This document shows, one piece after another, positions 35,677 to 43,834 of a stretch of 64,000 nucleotides of DNA. Position numbers and translations under genes: made by a program. The stretch covers positions 1 to 64,000 of the forward strand of contig NZ_WSFT01000036.1 of the NCBI RefSeq assembly GCF_016820655.1, written 5' to 3'. Under the pieces are notes generated by a model. The model made no database searches. It worked only from the letters and a program-made list of their open reading frames with translations, and was not told the DNA's origin. The DNA is from Anaeromonas frigoriresistens (GTDB lineage: Bacteria; Bacillota; Clostridia; Tissierellales; SIT17). Within the stretch, counting starts at the first letter, position 1. Every line of letters begins with the position of its first letter.

Positions 35677-36170
35677 TAATATCACCTCTATATAATATAT
35701 GAAAGTGAGATATAAAGTGCTACAGAATTAAGATATAAAAGTTTTATAATGCATACTTTTTATTAATAATGATAATATAGGGTATTTATTAAGTTGAGGT
35801 TAAATATTTAACCAAAATGTAATATAACAAAGGAAAGGGGCCAAAACGCCTATAGTTGAAATAGTACTGTAATATAGATTGTAATAGTTCAGAAAAATAT
35901 TACAAAAAAGAGATTTTATGTACAAAATTTATGGACTCATTTATTAGGATGAAGGCATGTAAATAAGCGGTATAGGCAGGAAAAGTAAATATATAATATT
36001 AAATAAATTATTAAATATTTACTTTTGGTGATTATATACCTTCAAAGGCTCCGTTACGACATTTTAATATTATTAGCAACAATTGTAATTGCTATTTATA
36101 ACTGTATCTTGTAGAATATCTTTAGTATTAACATAAATTTTACAAACATGTAGAAATAAGAGGGGATATT
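35677..36170. other. 494-base gap between ykuD and the LTA synthase gene
   Basis: No gene. It should contain divergent promoters. The middle third shows a possible structured RNA (listed separately). The last 140 bases are leader of the LTA synthase gene, with AGAGGGG before its ATG. Confidence 0.4.
35845..36026 (+). ncRNA. Candidate structured RNA with terminator-like 3' hairpin
   Basis: GCCTATA (35848-35854) can pair with TATAGGC (35971-35977), enclosing an inner hairpin TTGTAATA/TATTACAA (35879-35905). An 18-bp stem with one mismatch follows directly (35981-36026) and ends in CTTTT. The G/C-richer patches stand out from the surrounding AT-rich DNA. No known riboswitch class was recognised. 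Confidence 0.3.
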
Positions 36171-38156
36171 ATGAAATTGAATTTAAGAGGGTTAGTACCC
36201 AACATAAAAAATAATATAATTTTAATACTCTTGATTGTAGGGGGTATTTTTAATGACCTAGCACTAAGAGCAATGACTATAGGAGATGTAGTTTATTGGA
36301 AGCCAATTGTGACTAGTATACCTATGATTATATTTGCTAGTATACTAGCTTTATTCCTATCATACAAAAATAGGAATTATATCTATATAACTTTATCAAT
36401 ATACTTTGGAGTATTAAATGGTATGAATTATATGTATTATAAGCATTATAATTCTTTTTTATCATTTTCATTATTAAAGCAACTTTCTCAAGTTAGAGAG
36501 ATGGGAGATAGTGTACTTAAGACATTAGATCCTAGAGTGTTAATCTTTGCTATCCCAACAGTTATATTAATTATAACGATAATAAGGTTAAATAAAGCGA
36601 ACTTTTTTGAAAAAATAGAAAGTAAAAGAAGTAAAATAGAATTTGTAACACCACTAGTAATAGGAATAGCAATTTTATATTTTGTATCTACTACTCTAAC
36701 AGGTACAGATAAGAGTCGTATAATAAAACAATGGAATAGACCTTATTTAGTAGAACAATTAGGAATATACTCTTATACAACTGCTGATTTTGTTAAAAAC
36801 TTAGCTTCTAATAACCATAAAATATCGGAAGAAGAAACAGAAGAAGTATCAGTGGTTTTAGAAGATTTAGTAGATGGAAATCTAAATACTGAAACTGTTA
36901 ATGAATATTCAGATATATTTAAAGGAAGAGATATATATGTAATCCACTATGAAAGTGCTCAGGCCTTTGCTATGGACCAAGAATTTGAAGATGGCCCAGT
37001 AACACCATTCTTAAATAAAATGGCATCTGAAGGATTATATTTTAATAATTTTTACCCTCAACATTCAGTAGGAACAAGTAGTGATACAGAATTTACTTTT
37101 AACACATCACTATTACCTATAAACAATGGAACAGTATTTATGACTCATGCAAATAGGGAATATGTATCATTACAGAAATTATTAAAACAAGAAGGCTATT
37201 ACTCAATGAGTATGCATGGGAACAATGGTGACTTTTGGAATAGGAATATGATGCATAAAACATTAGGTTATGATAGATTTTTTAGTAAAAATGATTATGT
37301 TATAGATGAAGAGATAGGATTAGGATTGAGTGATAAATCTTTCTTTAGACAATCAATTGAAAAGATAAAAGAAACTAAAGAACAGCAAAATAGTCCAGTA
37401 ATATCTACATTAATAACTCTTACAAACCATTATCCTTTTGATGATGTAGATAAATATGGAGAATTTAATGTAGGACATTTAGAAGGAACTGATATAGGGA
37501 ATTATCTTAAATCATTCCACTATGCTGATGAAGCTTTACAAACCTTTATAGAAGGCATGGATCAAGAGGGACTATTAGATAATGCTATAGTTGTTCTATA
37601 TGGGGATCATCATGCTAAAATATCTAAATCAGATTATGAAAAAGTATATAACTATGATGAAACTACAGAGGATTACTATAATGAAGAAGATCCACAATAT
37701 ACTGCTATCAATGGAGTATATAAAGAGCAATTAAAAAGAACACCATTTATTATATGGTCTAAAGATAAAAAAATAAATGAAACTATAAATACACCTATGG
37801 GTATGGTGGATGCCTTGCCTACACTTTCAAATATGTTAGGAATTTTAAACCCATATCAATTAGGGGTAGATATGATGTCAGTAAAAGAAAATACGGTTGT
37901 TTTTCCAGATGGAGATTGGTTAAATAGTAATCACTATTACTCAGCATCATCATCAAAGCTTTATAGTTTTAATAACGATGAAGTTATTGAAGATCCTGAT
38001 TTAATTGCCACAAATCATATGATTGATGAAAAAATAGAATTATCAAATAATATTATTCAAAACGACTTAATTAGATTCTTCAATGGACTATTAGCTCAAA
38101 ACAAAGTTTTAACACCAGAACAAAGATCTATAATGTATACCGAACCAAATATATAA
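36171..38156 (+). CDS. ltaS: LTA synthase family membrane phosphotransferase
   Basis: Polytopic membrane enzyme with an extracytoplasmic alkaline-phosphatase-fold domain that polymerises glycerol phosphate from phosphatidylglycerol onto a glycolipid. About five N-terminal helices (to 178) precede the catalytic domain. Metal ligand E261 (HYESAQ) and the loop GTSSDTEF (301-308) are visible; the nucleophile that is Thr in Staphylococcus LtaS (GKTSDSEF) aligns with S303. LYGDHH near residue 480 is the second metal motif. 661 aa. It may equally be a paralogue modifying another glycopolymer. Monocistronic. Confidence 0.9.
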   Translation: MKLNLRGLVPNIKNNIILILLIVGGIFNDLALRAMTIGDVVYWKPIVTSIPMIIFASILALFLSYKNRNYIYITLSIYFGVLNGMNYMYYKHYNSFLSFSLLKQLSQVREMGDSVLKTLDPRVLIFAIPTVILIITIIRLNKANFFEKIESKRSKIEFVTPLVIGIAILYFVSTTLTGTDKSRIIKQWNRPYLVEQLGIYSYTTADFVKNLASNNHKISEEETEEVSVVLEDLVDGNLNTETVNEYSDIFKGRDIYVIHYESAQAFAMDQEFEDGPVTPFLNKMASEGLYFNNFYPQHSVGTSSDTEFTFNTSLLPINNGTVFMTHANREYVSLQKLLKQEGYYSMSMHGNNGDFWNRNMMHKTLGYDRFFSKNDYVIDEEIGLGLSDKSFFRQSIEKIKETKEQQNSPVISTLITLTNHYPFDDVDKYGEFNVGHLEGTDIGNYLKSFHYADEALQTFIEGMDQEGLLDNAIVVLYGDHHAKISKSDYEKVYNYDETTEDYYNEEDPQYTAINGVYKEQLKRTPFIIWSKDKKINETINTPMGMVDALPTLSNMLGILNPYQLGVDMMSVKENTVVFPDGDWLNSNHYYSASSSKLYSFNNDEVIEDPDLIATNHMIDEKIELSNNIIQNDLIRFFNGLLAQNKVLTPEQRSIMYTEPNI

Positions 38157-38162
38157 TAACAG

Positions 38163-38191
38163 AGTGGCTCCCATGTAGAGCCACTTTTTTT
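38163..38191 (+). terminator. Intrinsic terminator after the LTA synthase gene
   Basis: AGTGGCTC (38163-38170) pairs with GAGCCACT (38178-38185), followed by T residues. Confidence 0.88.
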
Positions 38192-38307
38192 ATTTTAAAT
38201 TGACTTATTTAAAGCCTTATGATTAAATCGAAATTATGAATAGATATTTTATATATATTAACAATATATATGAGATAAGAAAATTAAAAGGAGAAGGAGA
38301 AGGATTT

Positions 38308-39003
38308 ATGGAAATTAAAATAATTCACGAAGATTCCCATATAATTGTAGCAGAGAAACCACCTAAAGTGCCTTCACAAGAAGATAAAAGCGGAGATGTG
38401 AGTATGCTTTTATTCTTAGAAAATAATTTAAAAGTAAAATATCCAAAAATAAAGAAACCTTATATCGGATTAGTACATAGATTAGATCGTCCTACGGGAG
38501 GAGTCATGGTATTTGCAAAAACCAAAGAGGCAAATGCTTATTTATCAGAGCAAATACGAGAAAAACAATTACAGAAATCCTATTATGCTGTTATATGTGG
38601 AAAACCTGATAATTATAAAGGAGAGTTAAGAAATTATTTACAAAGATTAAAAACTGTTAATATGTCAAAGGTAGTTAAAGAAAAAACAAAAAAATCTAAG
38701 GAAGCAATTTTAGAATATGAAGTAGTACAGAGCATAGAAACAGAGGAATTTGGTCTATTAACTCTTGTGAAGATTGATTTAAAGACAGGAAGACATCATC
38801 AAATAAGGGTTCAATTTTCCCATGTTAACCTACCTTTATGGGGAGATACTAAATATAACAAAAGCTTTGTAAAAAGAAGTGGTTGGACTCAAATAGCCCT
38901 GTGGGCTTCTAGGTTGTCATTTAAACATCCTAAAGATAAAAAAACCTATACATATATATCAAAACCAAAGGATCAATATCCCTTCAATCTATTCCAATAT
39001 TAA
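38308..39003 (+). CDS. RluA family pseudouridine synthase
   Basis: Pseudouridine synthase acting on rRNA or tRNA. The catalytic Asp lies in VHRLDRPTGGVMVFAKT. Supporting motifs are LQKSYYAVICGKP and TGRHHQIRVQFSH. No S4 domain. 231 aa. AAGGAGAAGG precedes the ATG at 38308; an in-frame ATG 72 bases upstream has no ribosome binding site. The target site cannot be told from sequence. Confidence 0.92.
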   Translation: MEIKIIHEDSHIIVAEKPPKVPSQEDKSGDVSMLLFLENNLKVKYPKIKKPYIGLVHRLDRPTGGVMVFAKTKEANAYLSEQIREKQLQKSYYAVICGKPDNYKGELRNYLQRLKTVNMSKVVKEKTKKSKEAILEYEVVQSIETEEFGLLTLVKIDLKTGRHHQIRVQFSHVNLPLWGDTKYNKSFVKRSGWTQIALWASRLSFKHPKDKKTYTYISKPKDQYPFNLFQY

Positions 39004-39039
39004 AATAAGAAAAGGGAGTTTACTCCCTTTTCTTATTTA
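39004..39039. terminator. Bidirectional terminator between rluA-type and namA genes
   Basis: A perfect inverted repeat centred on GGGAGTTTACTCCC with A-rich and T-rich flanks gives T runs in both directions. It overlaps the stop codons of both convergent genes. Confidence 0.85.
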
Positions 39040-40052
39040 CTTATATCATATTGTTCAGGCCATTGTATATCATATCCTAATTCTTGGGATGAATGAAGAG
39101 GCCAGTACGGATTTCTAAGGAGTGCTCTTCCTAGATAAACTAAATCAGCCCTCTCATTTTGTATAATTTCTTCTGCCATTTGAGGTGAAGTTATTAATCC
39201 TCCAGCAATAACAGGAAGTGAAGTAATGTTCTTAATAATTTCTGCATATTTAATCTGATATCCAGGATAAGGATTTATTTCTGCAGGAGCTACTCCTCCT
39301 GAGCTCACATTTACTATATCTATCCCTGAGTTTTTAACTCTCCCTAATATATTTCCTAAATCTTTTGAATGATTTCCTTCCTCTAAATAATCTTCAGCAG
39401 AAACTCTAACCATGAGGGGTTTATCCTCAGGCCATACAGTTCTTACCTCTTCAATTATTTCTTTTAAGAATCTACCTCTATTTTCAAAATTACCACCATA
39501 TTCATCTGTACGTTTATTAGATAGAGGAGATAAAAATTCACTTATGAGATAGCCATGGGCTCCATGGATTTCTATAATATCAAAACCAGCCTCTTTAGCC
39601 CGGGAAGCTCCTTTTTTAAAAGCATTAATAACCTCTTTTATATCATCCTTAGTCATTTCATTTGGTGTACCATATTTATCATTATAGGCTATAGAGCTAG
39701 GAGCAATAATCTCTTCTGAATCTACAGCACATTTTCTACCGGCATGGGCTAATTGAATACCTATTTTAGCATCATATTTATGAGAGAGATCTACAATGTT
39801 TTTTAGTCCCTCTACATGGGAATCATCCCAGATACCTAAATCACCATCAGAAATTCTCCCACGGCTTTCCACTGCAGTAGCTTCTATTAATATTAATCCA
39901 ACTCCTCCAATTGCACGGCTAGTATAATGAGTATAATGCCAGTCATTGGCATAGCCATCTTTATTAGCACTATACATACACATTGGAGCCATTACTATAC
40001 GATTTTTTAGATTTAAATCTTTAATTTTTATACTTGAAAACAAATTAGACAT
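39033..40052 (-). CDS. namA: Old yellow enzyme, NamA/YqjM-like NADPH dehydrogenase
   Basis: FMN-dependent ene-reductase of the YqjM class: a single TIM-barrel domain (339 aa) without the iron-sulfur extension of 2,4-dienoyl-CoA reductases. Signatures include NRIVMAPMCMYSA, HAGRKC, the active-site helix HGAHGYLISEFLSPLSNKRT and GRALLRNPYWPL. The ATG is preceded by a GGGG-containing ribosome binding site (AAAGGGG). It reduces activated C=C bonds; the physiological substrate is unknown. Confidence 0.94.
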   Translation of the reverse strand: MSNLFSSIKIKDLNLKNRIVMAPMCMYSANKDGYANDWHYTHYTSRAIGGVGLILIEATAVESRGRISDGDLGIWDDSHVEGLKNIVDLSHKYDAKIGIQLAHAGRKCAVDSEEIIAPSSIAYNDKYGTPNEMTKDDIKEVINAFKKGASRAKEAGFDIIEIHGAHGYLISEFLSPLSNKRTDEYGGNFENRGRFLKEIIEEVRTVWPEDKPLMVRVSAEDYLEEGNHSKDLGNILGRVKNSGIDIVNVSSGGVAPAEINPYPGYQIKYAEIIKNITSLPVIAGGLITSPQMAEEIIQNERADLVYLGRALLRNPYWPLHSSQELGYDIQWPEQYDISK

Positions 40053-40230
40053 AAAAAAACCCCTTTCTAATATTATAAATTTTACCCATATCTAAAGAAT
40101 ACCCTAAAATCTATTATTTAATAGTGTATTAAAACCTATTATATTAATAAATATTAGGTATAAGATAAATAGTTGTGAACAAATAACTATAATATTATAC
40201 AATATATATTGAAAGATAAGAGGTGATAGA

Positions 40231-40695
40231 GTGTATGATAGAGTTATTAACTTATTAAAAGAAGCTAATGTAGAATATAATAGGTACAAGCATCAGCCAA
40301 TACTAGACTATGATACTGCTAAAGAAGTAAAAGATAAATATAATCTATCTGGTGTAGAAAGTAAGAGTCTATTTATAAAATCAAAATCTGATGAATACTA
40401 TATATTCATCACAGTAGAAAATAAAAAAATGGATTCAAAAAGAGTTAAAAAATTAATAGGAGAGAAGGTATCTATTGCATCTGGAGAGGAATTACTTAAA
40501 AAGACCGGGTGTATACCCGGGTGTGCATCTCCCTTTGGATATGATAAAGATATTTCAATTATTGTGGATAGGGAAATATTTAATTATAATAAATTTCTAT
40601 TTTCTCCCGGTATTGCAGAAATAACAATTCAAATAAAGTCAGAGGATTTAAGAAAAATTCTTGAGGTATCTAATAATAACGTAATATATTATTAA
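40231..40695 (+). CDS. ybaK: YbaK/EbsC family aminoacyl-tRNA deacylase
   Basis: 154-aa single-domain protein of the YbaK/ProX group that hydrolyses mischarged aminoacyl-tRNA in trans. Typical elements: HQPILDYDTAKEV near the start, the core lysine in SKSLFIKSKSDEYY, and TGCIPGCASPFGYD. It starts at GTG, with AGAGGTGA 6 nt upstream. It could be ProX-like or YbaK-like in specificity. Confidence 0.88.
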   Translation: MYDRVINLLKEANVEYNRYKHQPILDYDTAKEVKDKYNLSGVESKSLFIKSKSDEYYIFITVENKKMDSKRVKKLIGEKVSIASGEELLKKTGCIPGCASPFGYDKDISIIVDREIFNYNKFLFSPGIAEITIQIKSEDLRKILEVSNNNVIYY

Positions 40696-40798
40696 AAGAA
40701 GCATTAGTACATTCTTATATTTCTTTTTATTAGAAATATATCCTAGTATGATATACAATATTATCATAGATTAATACAAAGATGTGGAGGGAATATTG

Positions 40799-42844
40799 AT
40801 GATAAGACATTATAAAAATAAACTAACAATTTCATTAGGTATTATACTAATATTGATGATATCTATTATTTTTACAGGGTGTGATAAACAAACTGCTAAA
40901 GAGGCATTTAATGTTTATAAAGAAAAATGGGAGAATAATAACTATGAAGAAATGTATGAAATGCTATCCACCGATTCTAAAGAGTATATTTCAAAAGAAG
41001 AATTCATAGATAGGTATAAGAATATATATGATGGAATTGGAGCTGATAATATATCTATAGAATTAAATGATGATAAGGATGAAGAAGAAAACCCAATATC
41101 TTTTTCAATTAAAATGGACACTACTGCTGGAACTGTAGATATCAATGATTATCAAGTAAATATGATAGAAGAAGAAGTTGACAATGAGAAAGTATGGGCT
41201 ATTGAATGGAATGAAAGCTTAATATTTCCTCAGATGTCTTCAGGTGATATAGTAAGAGTTAATACTCTGACGGCTAGTAGAGGAGAGATATATGATAGGA
41301 ATGATAATGGATTAGCAGTAAATGGAACTATATTAAGTCTTGGTATACATCCTAAAGTATTTGAAGAAAATAAAGAATCAAATATATTAAAAATGGCAGA
41401 GATTTTAGATATAGATGCCAGTCGTATAGAAGATAAGTTAAGTAAGAATACAAATCCTGATCATTTTGTACCGATAGTAAAAATCTCTGCTTCAAGTAGT
41501 GAGATATTATCTCAGTTATCAGAGATAGATGGAGTGAAGTCTGAAAAGTTAGATGGAAGAATATATCCAGCAGGAGAAGCCTTAGGAGCTTTAATAGGAT
41601 ATATAAAGCCCATCACAGCAGAGGAATTAGAAGAATTAAAGGAAGAAGGATATACTACTTATAGCTTGATAGGAAAGACAGGTTTAGAGGAAGTATATGA
41701 AAAACGTCTTAGAGCTAAAGATGGAAAGGAAATATATATATCAAAGCGCCAAAATGGTGAAGAATTTGAGCGAGTAATCATAGCAAAAAGTCAACCAGTG
41801 GATGGAGAAAATATCAAACTAACAATAGACTCAGACTTACAAAAAGAGATATATAAAGAAATGAATAAAGATGCTGGAGCATCCACAGCAATAGACCCCA
41901 AAACAGGAGAAATATTAGCTTTAGTAAGTTCACCTTCTTTTGACTCAAATTTATTTAGTACTTATATAACAAATAGTCAAAGGGAAGAGTGGAATAGTAA
42001 CGATGTAGATGAATTCCAAAATAGATTTAACAATGCATATTCTCCTGGTTCTACTTTTAAATTAATCACTGCAGCTATTGGGTTGGATAAAGGAGTAATA
42101 GATCCGAATGAAAAAATAAATATAGAAGGTAAGCAGTGGCAACCAGATGGATCATGGGGTGACTACAAAGTTACTAGAGTTAGTGAAAAAAAATCTCAAG
42201 TAGATTTAACTGATGCCTTTATTTACTCAGATAACATATATTTTGCAAGAGCTGCTTTAGATATTGGCGGAGATAAATTTATGAAAGATGCAGAAAAATT
42301 TGGGTTTAGTGAAAAGTTACCAATAGACTACCCAATCCAAAAATCTCAAATAGCAAATGATGAAGTAATTAATAAAGATACTTTGTTAGCCAGTACGGGA
42401 TATGGACAAGGAGAAGTTCTTATGAGCCCTTTACATGTATCTTTAGTATATAGTTCTATAGTAAATGATGGAAATATGATGAATCCTTTATTAGAAGTAA
42501 AAGAAGATTTAAATCCTGAAATATGGAAGGAAAATGTAGTATCTAAAGAAAGTATAACTACAATAAAAGAAGGACTTATTCAAGCAATAGAAAATAATGA
42601 TGGAACAGGAAATGATGCTAAGATTCAGGGTATAGAATTAGCTGGCAAAACCGGAACAGCAGAATTAAAGAAATCTTTAGAAGATAAGGATAGCGAAGAA
42701 AATGGATGGTTTGTAGCTATGAATACTGAAGATCCGAAGATAGTAGTATCTATGATCATAGAAAAAGTTAAAGATAGAGGACAAAGTCACTATGTAGTAC
42801 CAAAGGTAAAAAATATAATAGAATATTATTTAAATAATAAATAG
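40799..42844 (+). CDS. Penicillin-binding protein, lipoprotein, MecA/PBP3-like
   Basis: Class B1 penicillin-binding transpeptidase. The lipobox IIFTGC places a lipid-anchored Cys at residue 28. Then come a MecA-type NTF2-like N-terminal domain (about 32-145), a dimerisation domain (about 150-310) and the transpeptidase domain with S418 (SPGSTFK), S477 (YSDN) and the KTG triad (LAGKTGTAEL). 681 aa. The ATG at 40799 follows GGAGGG; earlier in-frame codons overlap that site. Proteins of this type can have low beta-lactam affinity, but that is not readable here. The lipid anchor instead of a membrane helix is notable. Confidence 0.9.
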   Translation: MIRHYKNKLTISLGIILILMISIIFTGCDKQTAKEAFNVYKEKWENNNYEEMYEMLSTDSKEYISKEEFIDRYKNIYDGIGADNISIELNDDKDEEENPISFSIKMDTTAGTVDINDYQVNMIEEEVDNEKVWAIEWNESLIFPQMSSGDIVRVNTLTASRGEIYDRNDNGLAVNGTILSLGIHPKVFEENKESNILKMAEILDIDASRIEDKLSKNTNPDHFVPIVKISASSSEILSQLSEIDGVKSEKLDGRIYPAGEALGALIGYIKPITAEELEELKEEGYTTYSLIGKTGLEEVYEKRLRAKDGKEIYISKRQNGEEFERVIIAKSQPVDGENIKLTIDSDLQKEIYKEMNKDAGASTAIDPKTGEILALVSSPSFDSNLFSTYITNSQREEWNSNDVDEFQNRFNNAYSPGSTFKLITAAIGLDKGVIDPNEKINIEGKQWQPDGSWGDYKVTRVSEKKSQVDLTDAFIYSDNIYFARAALDIGGDKFMKDAEKFGFSEKLPIDYPIQKSQIANDEVINKDTLLASTGYGQGEVLMSPLHVSLVYSSIVNDGNMMNPLLEVKEDLNPEIWKENVVSKESITTIKEGLIQAIENNDGTGNDAKIQGIELAGKTGTAELKKSLEDKDSEENGWFVAMNTEDPKIVVSMIIEKVKDRGQSHYVVPKVKNIIEYYLNNK

Positions 42845-42878
42845 TAAAAAGGAAAGGGTCTCCTTTCCTTTTTACTAT
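42841..42878. terminator. Bidirectional terminator between PBP and HAD genes
   Basis: A 17-bp perfect stem (42841-42857 with 42862-42878) around GTCT. The arms carry A and T tracts for both directions and the stem overlaps both stop codons. Confidence 0.88.
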
Positions 42879-43537
42879 TTTATAAATAAATCTTCAATTT
42901 CTTCAAACTTATCAATAATATAATCAGGATTTTCAGCGAGTAATTCTTCCCTAGTGTTTGATCCTGTAGTTATTGATATTATCTTAGCCCCTAAGTGTCT
43001 AGCTGTTTTAATGTCTAGAATTGTATCACCTATAACGTAGACTTCATCAAATTTATTTCCGTATAGATCCTTAGCTTTACTTAAGGCGTTATCTGCTATA
43101 TCAAATCTTTTTAGTCCATTTTCTCCAAATCCCCCGGTAGGGAAATACTTCCACACTCCTATTTTCCCTAGTTTATATTGGGCTCCTATACTTAATTCAC
43201 CAGTTATTAAGGATAATTTATGATTTGTTTTAGAGAGTTTCTCTAAAATGCTCTTTGCATCTGCATTTTCTCTCCACACATTTGTTGTCTTAAATTCTTC
43301 CAATTGTTCTCTGTAAACTTGAAGAAATCCATTCCATTTCTCCTCAGAAAACTCTTGTCCATACTTATCTAGTACTTCCATAAAAACATCTTTATCTGAA
43401 CGGGCAGAAGTATCTATTTCATCCATTCCATTTTCTACATTTAAATATTGATCGATAGCATTATTATAGGGTATATCTGTCCGATTATCTCTTTTTATTA
43501 TCGTACCATTTATGTCAAAAAATATTAATGAGCTCAT
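42875..43537 (-). CDS. HAD superfamily hydrolase
   Basis: Phosphatase-like HAD protein, 220 aa. Motif I is FFDINGT, so the nucleophile Asp is present but the second Asp of DxD, normally the acid/base, is Asn. Motif II is SLITGE, motif III a Lys near LSKAKDLYG, and motif IV VIGDTILDIKTAR. The cap is helical, type C1, as in phosphoglycolate phosphatase relatives. The DxN change suggests weak or different activity. GGAGAG lies before the ATG. Confidence 0.85.
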   Translation of the reverse strand: MSSLIFFDINGTIIKRDNRTDIPYNNAIDQYLNVENGMDEIDTSARSDKDVFMEVLDKYGQEFSEEKWNGFLQVYREQLEEFKTTNVWRENADAKSILEKLSKTNHKLSLITGELSIGAQYKLGKIGVWKYFPTGGFGENGLKRFDIADNALSKAKDLYGNKFDEVYVIGDTILDIKTARHLGAKIISITTGSNTREELLAENPDYIIDKFEEIEDLFIK

Positions 43538-43617
43538 AATTTTTCTCTCCTTTGTTTAATTTGTCTTTATTAAATTTTATCATAACACTATTTATTAGGC
43601 TAATTATAACTATTTGC

Positions 43618-43647
43618 TTGATAATTGTATAGAATACATGAGATAAT
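43618..43647 (+). promoter_or_regulatory. Promoter of the leader peptide-mutS2-like unit
   Basis: TTGATA (43618-43623), an 18-nt spacer and GATAAT (43642-43647). It lies 40 nt upstream of the leader peptide ATG. Confidence 0.5.
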
Positions 43648-43686
43648 AAGTATAAATCAGAATATTGAGAAAAGGAGTAGTGATTT

Positions 43687-43746
43687 ATGTTTAATACAAA
43701 TTACACAAATATGTTGAGTGTGGGAGTTAGACGACTTAATAAATAA
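43687..43746 (+). CDS. Predicted 19-residue leader peptide
   Basis: ATG to TAA encodes MFNTNYTNMLSVGVRRLNK. AAAGGAG lies 9 nt upstream of the ATG and a good promoter lies before that. The last five codons and the stop fall inside the left arm of a long hairpin (43730-43747 with 43775-43792). That arrangement is typical of attenuation leader peptides. The next gene is a MutS2-like ATPase. Confidence 0.5.
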   Translation: MFNTNYTNMLSVGVRRLNK

Positions 43747-43792
43747 GTACGTTTAACTAGTTAATTAACGTGTCCTTATTTATTAAGTCGTC
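43730..43792 (+). promoter_or_regulatory. Attenuator-like hairpin upstream of the mutS2-like gene
   Basis: 18-bp perfect stem (GACGACTTAATAAATAAG with its complement) enclosing a smaller ACGTT/AACGT hairpin. No strong T run follows, so it may act on translation or as part of a two-state RNA rather than as a simple terminator. A ribosome reaching the leader stop codon would open the left arm. Confidence 0.5.
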
Positions 43793-43834
43793 ATCTATAT
43801 TTAAGAAGACTTATAAATATAGGAGGAAGTATAA

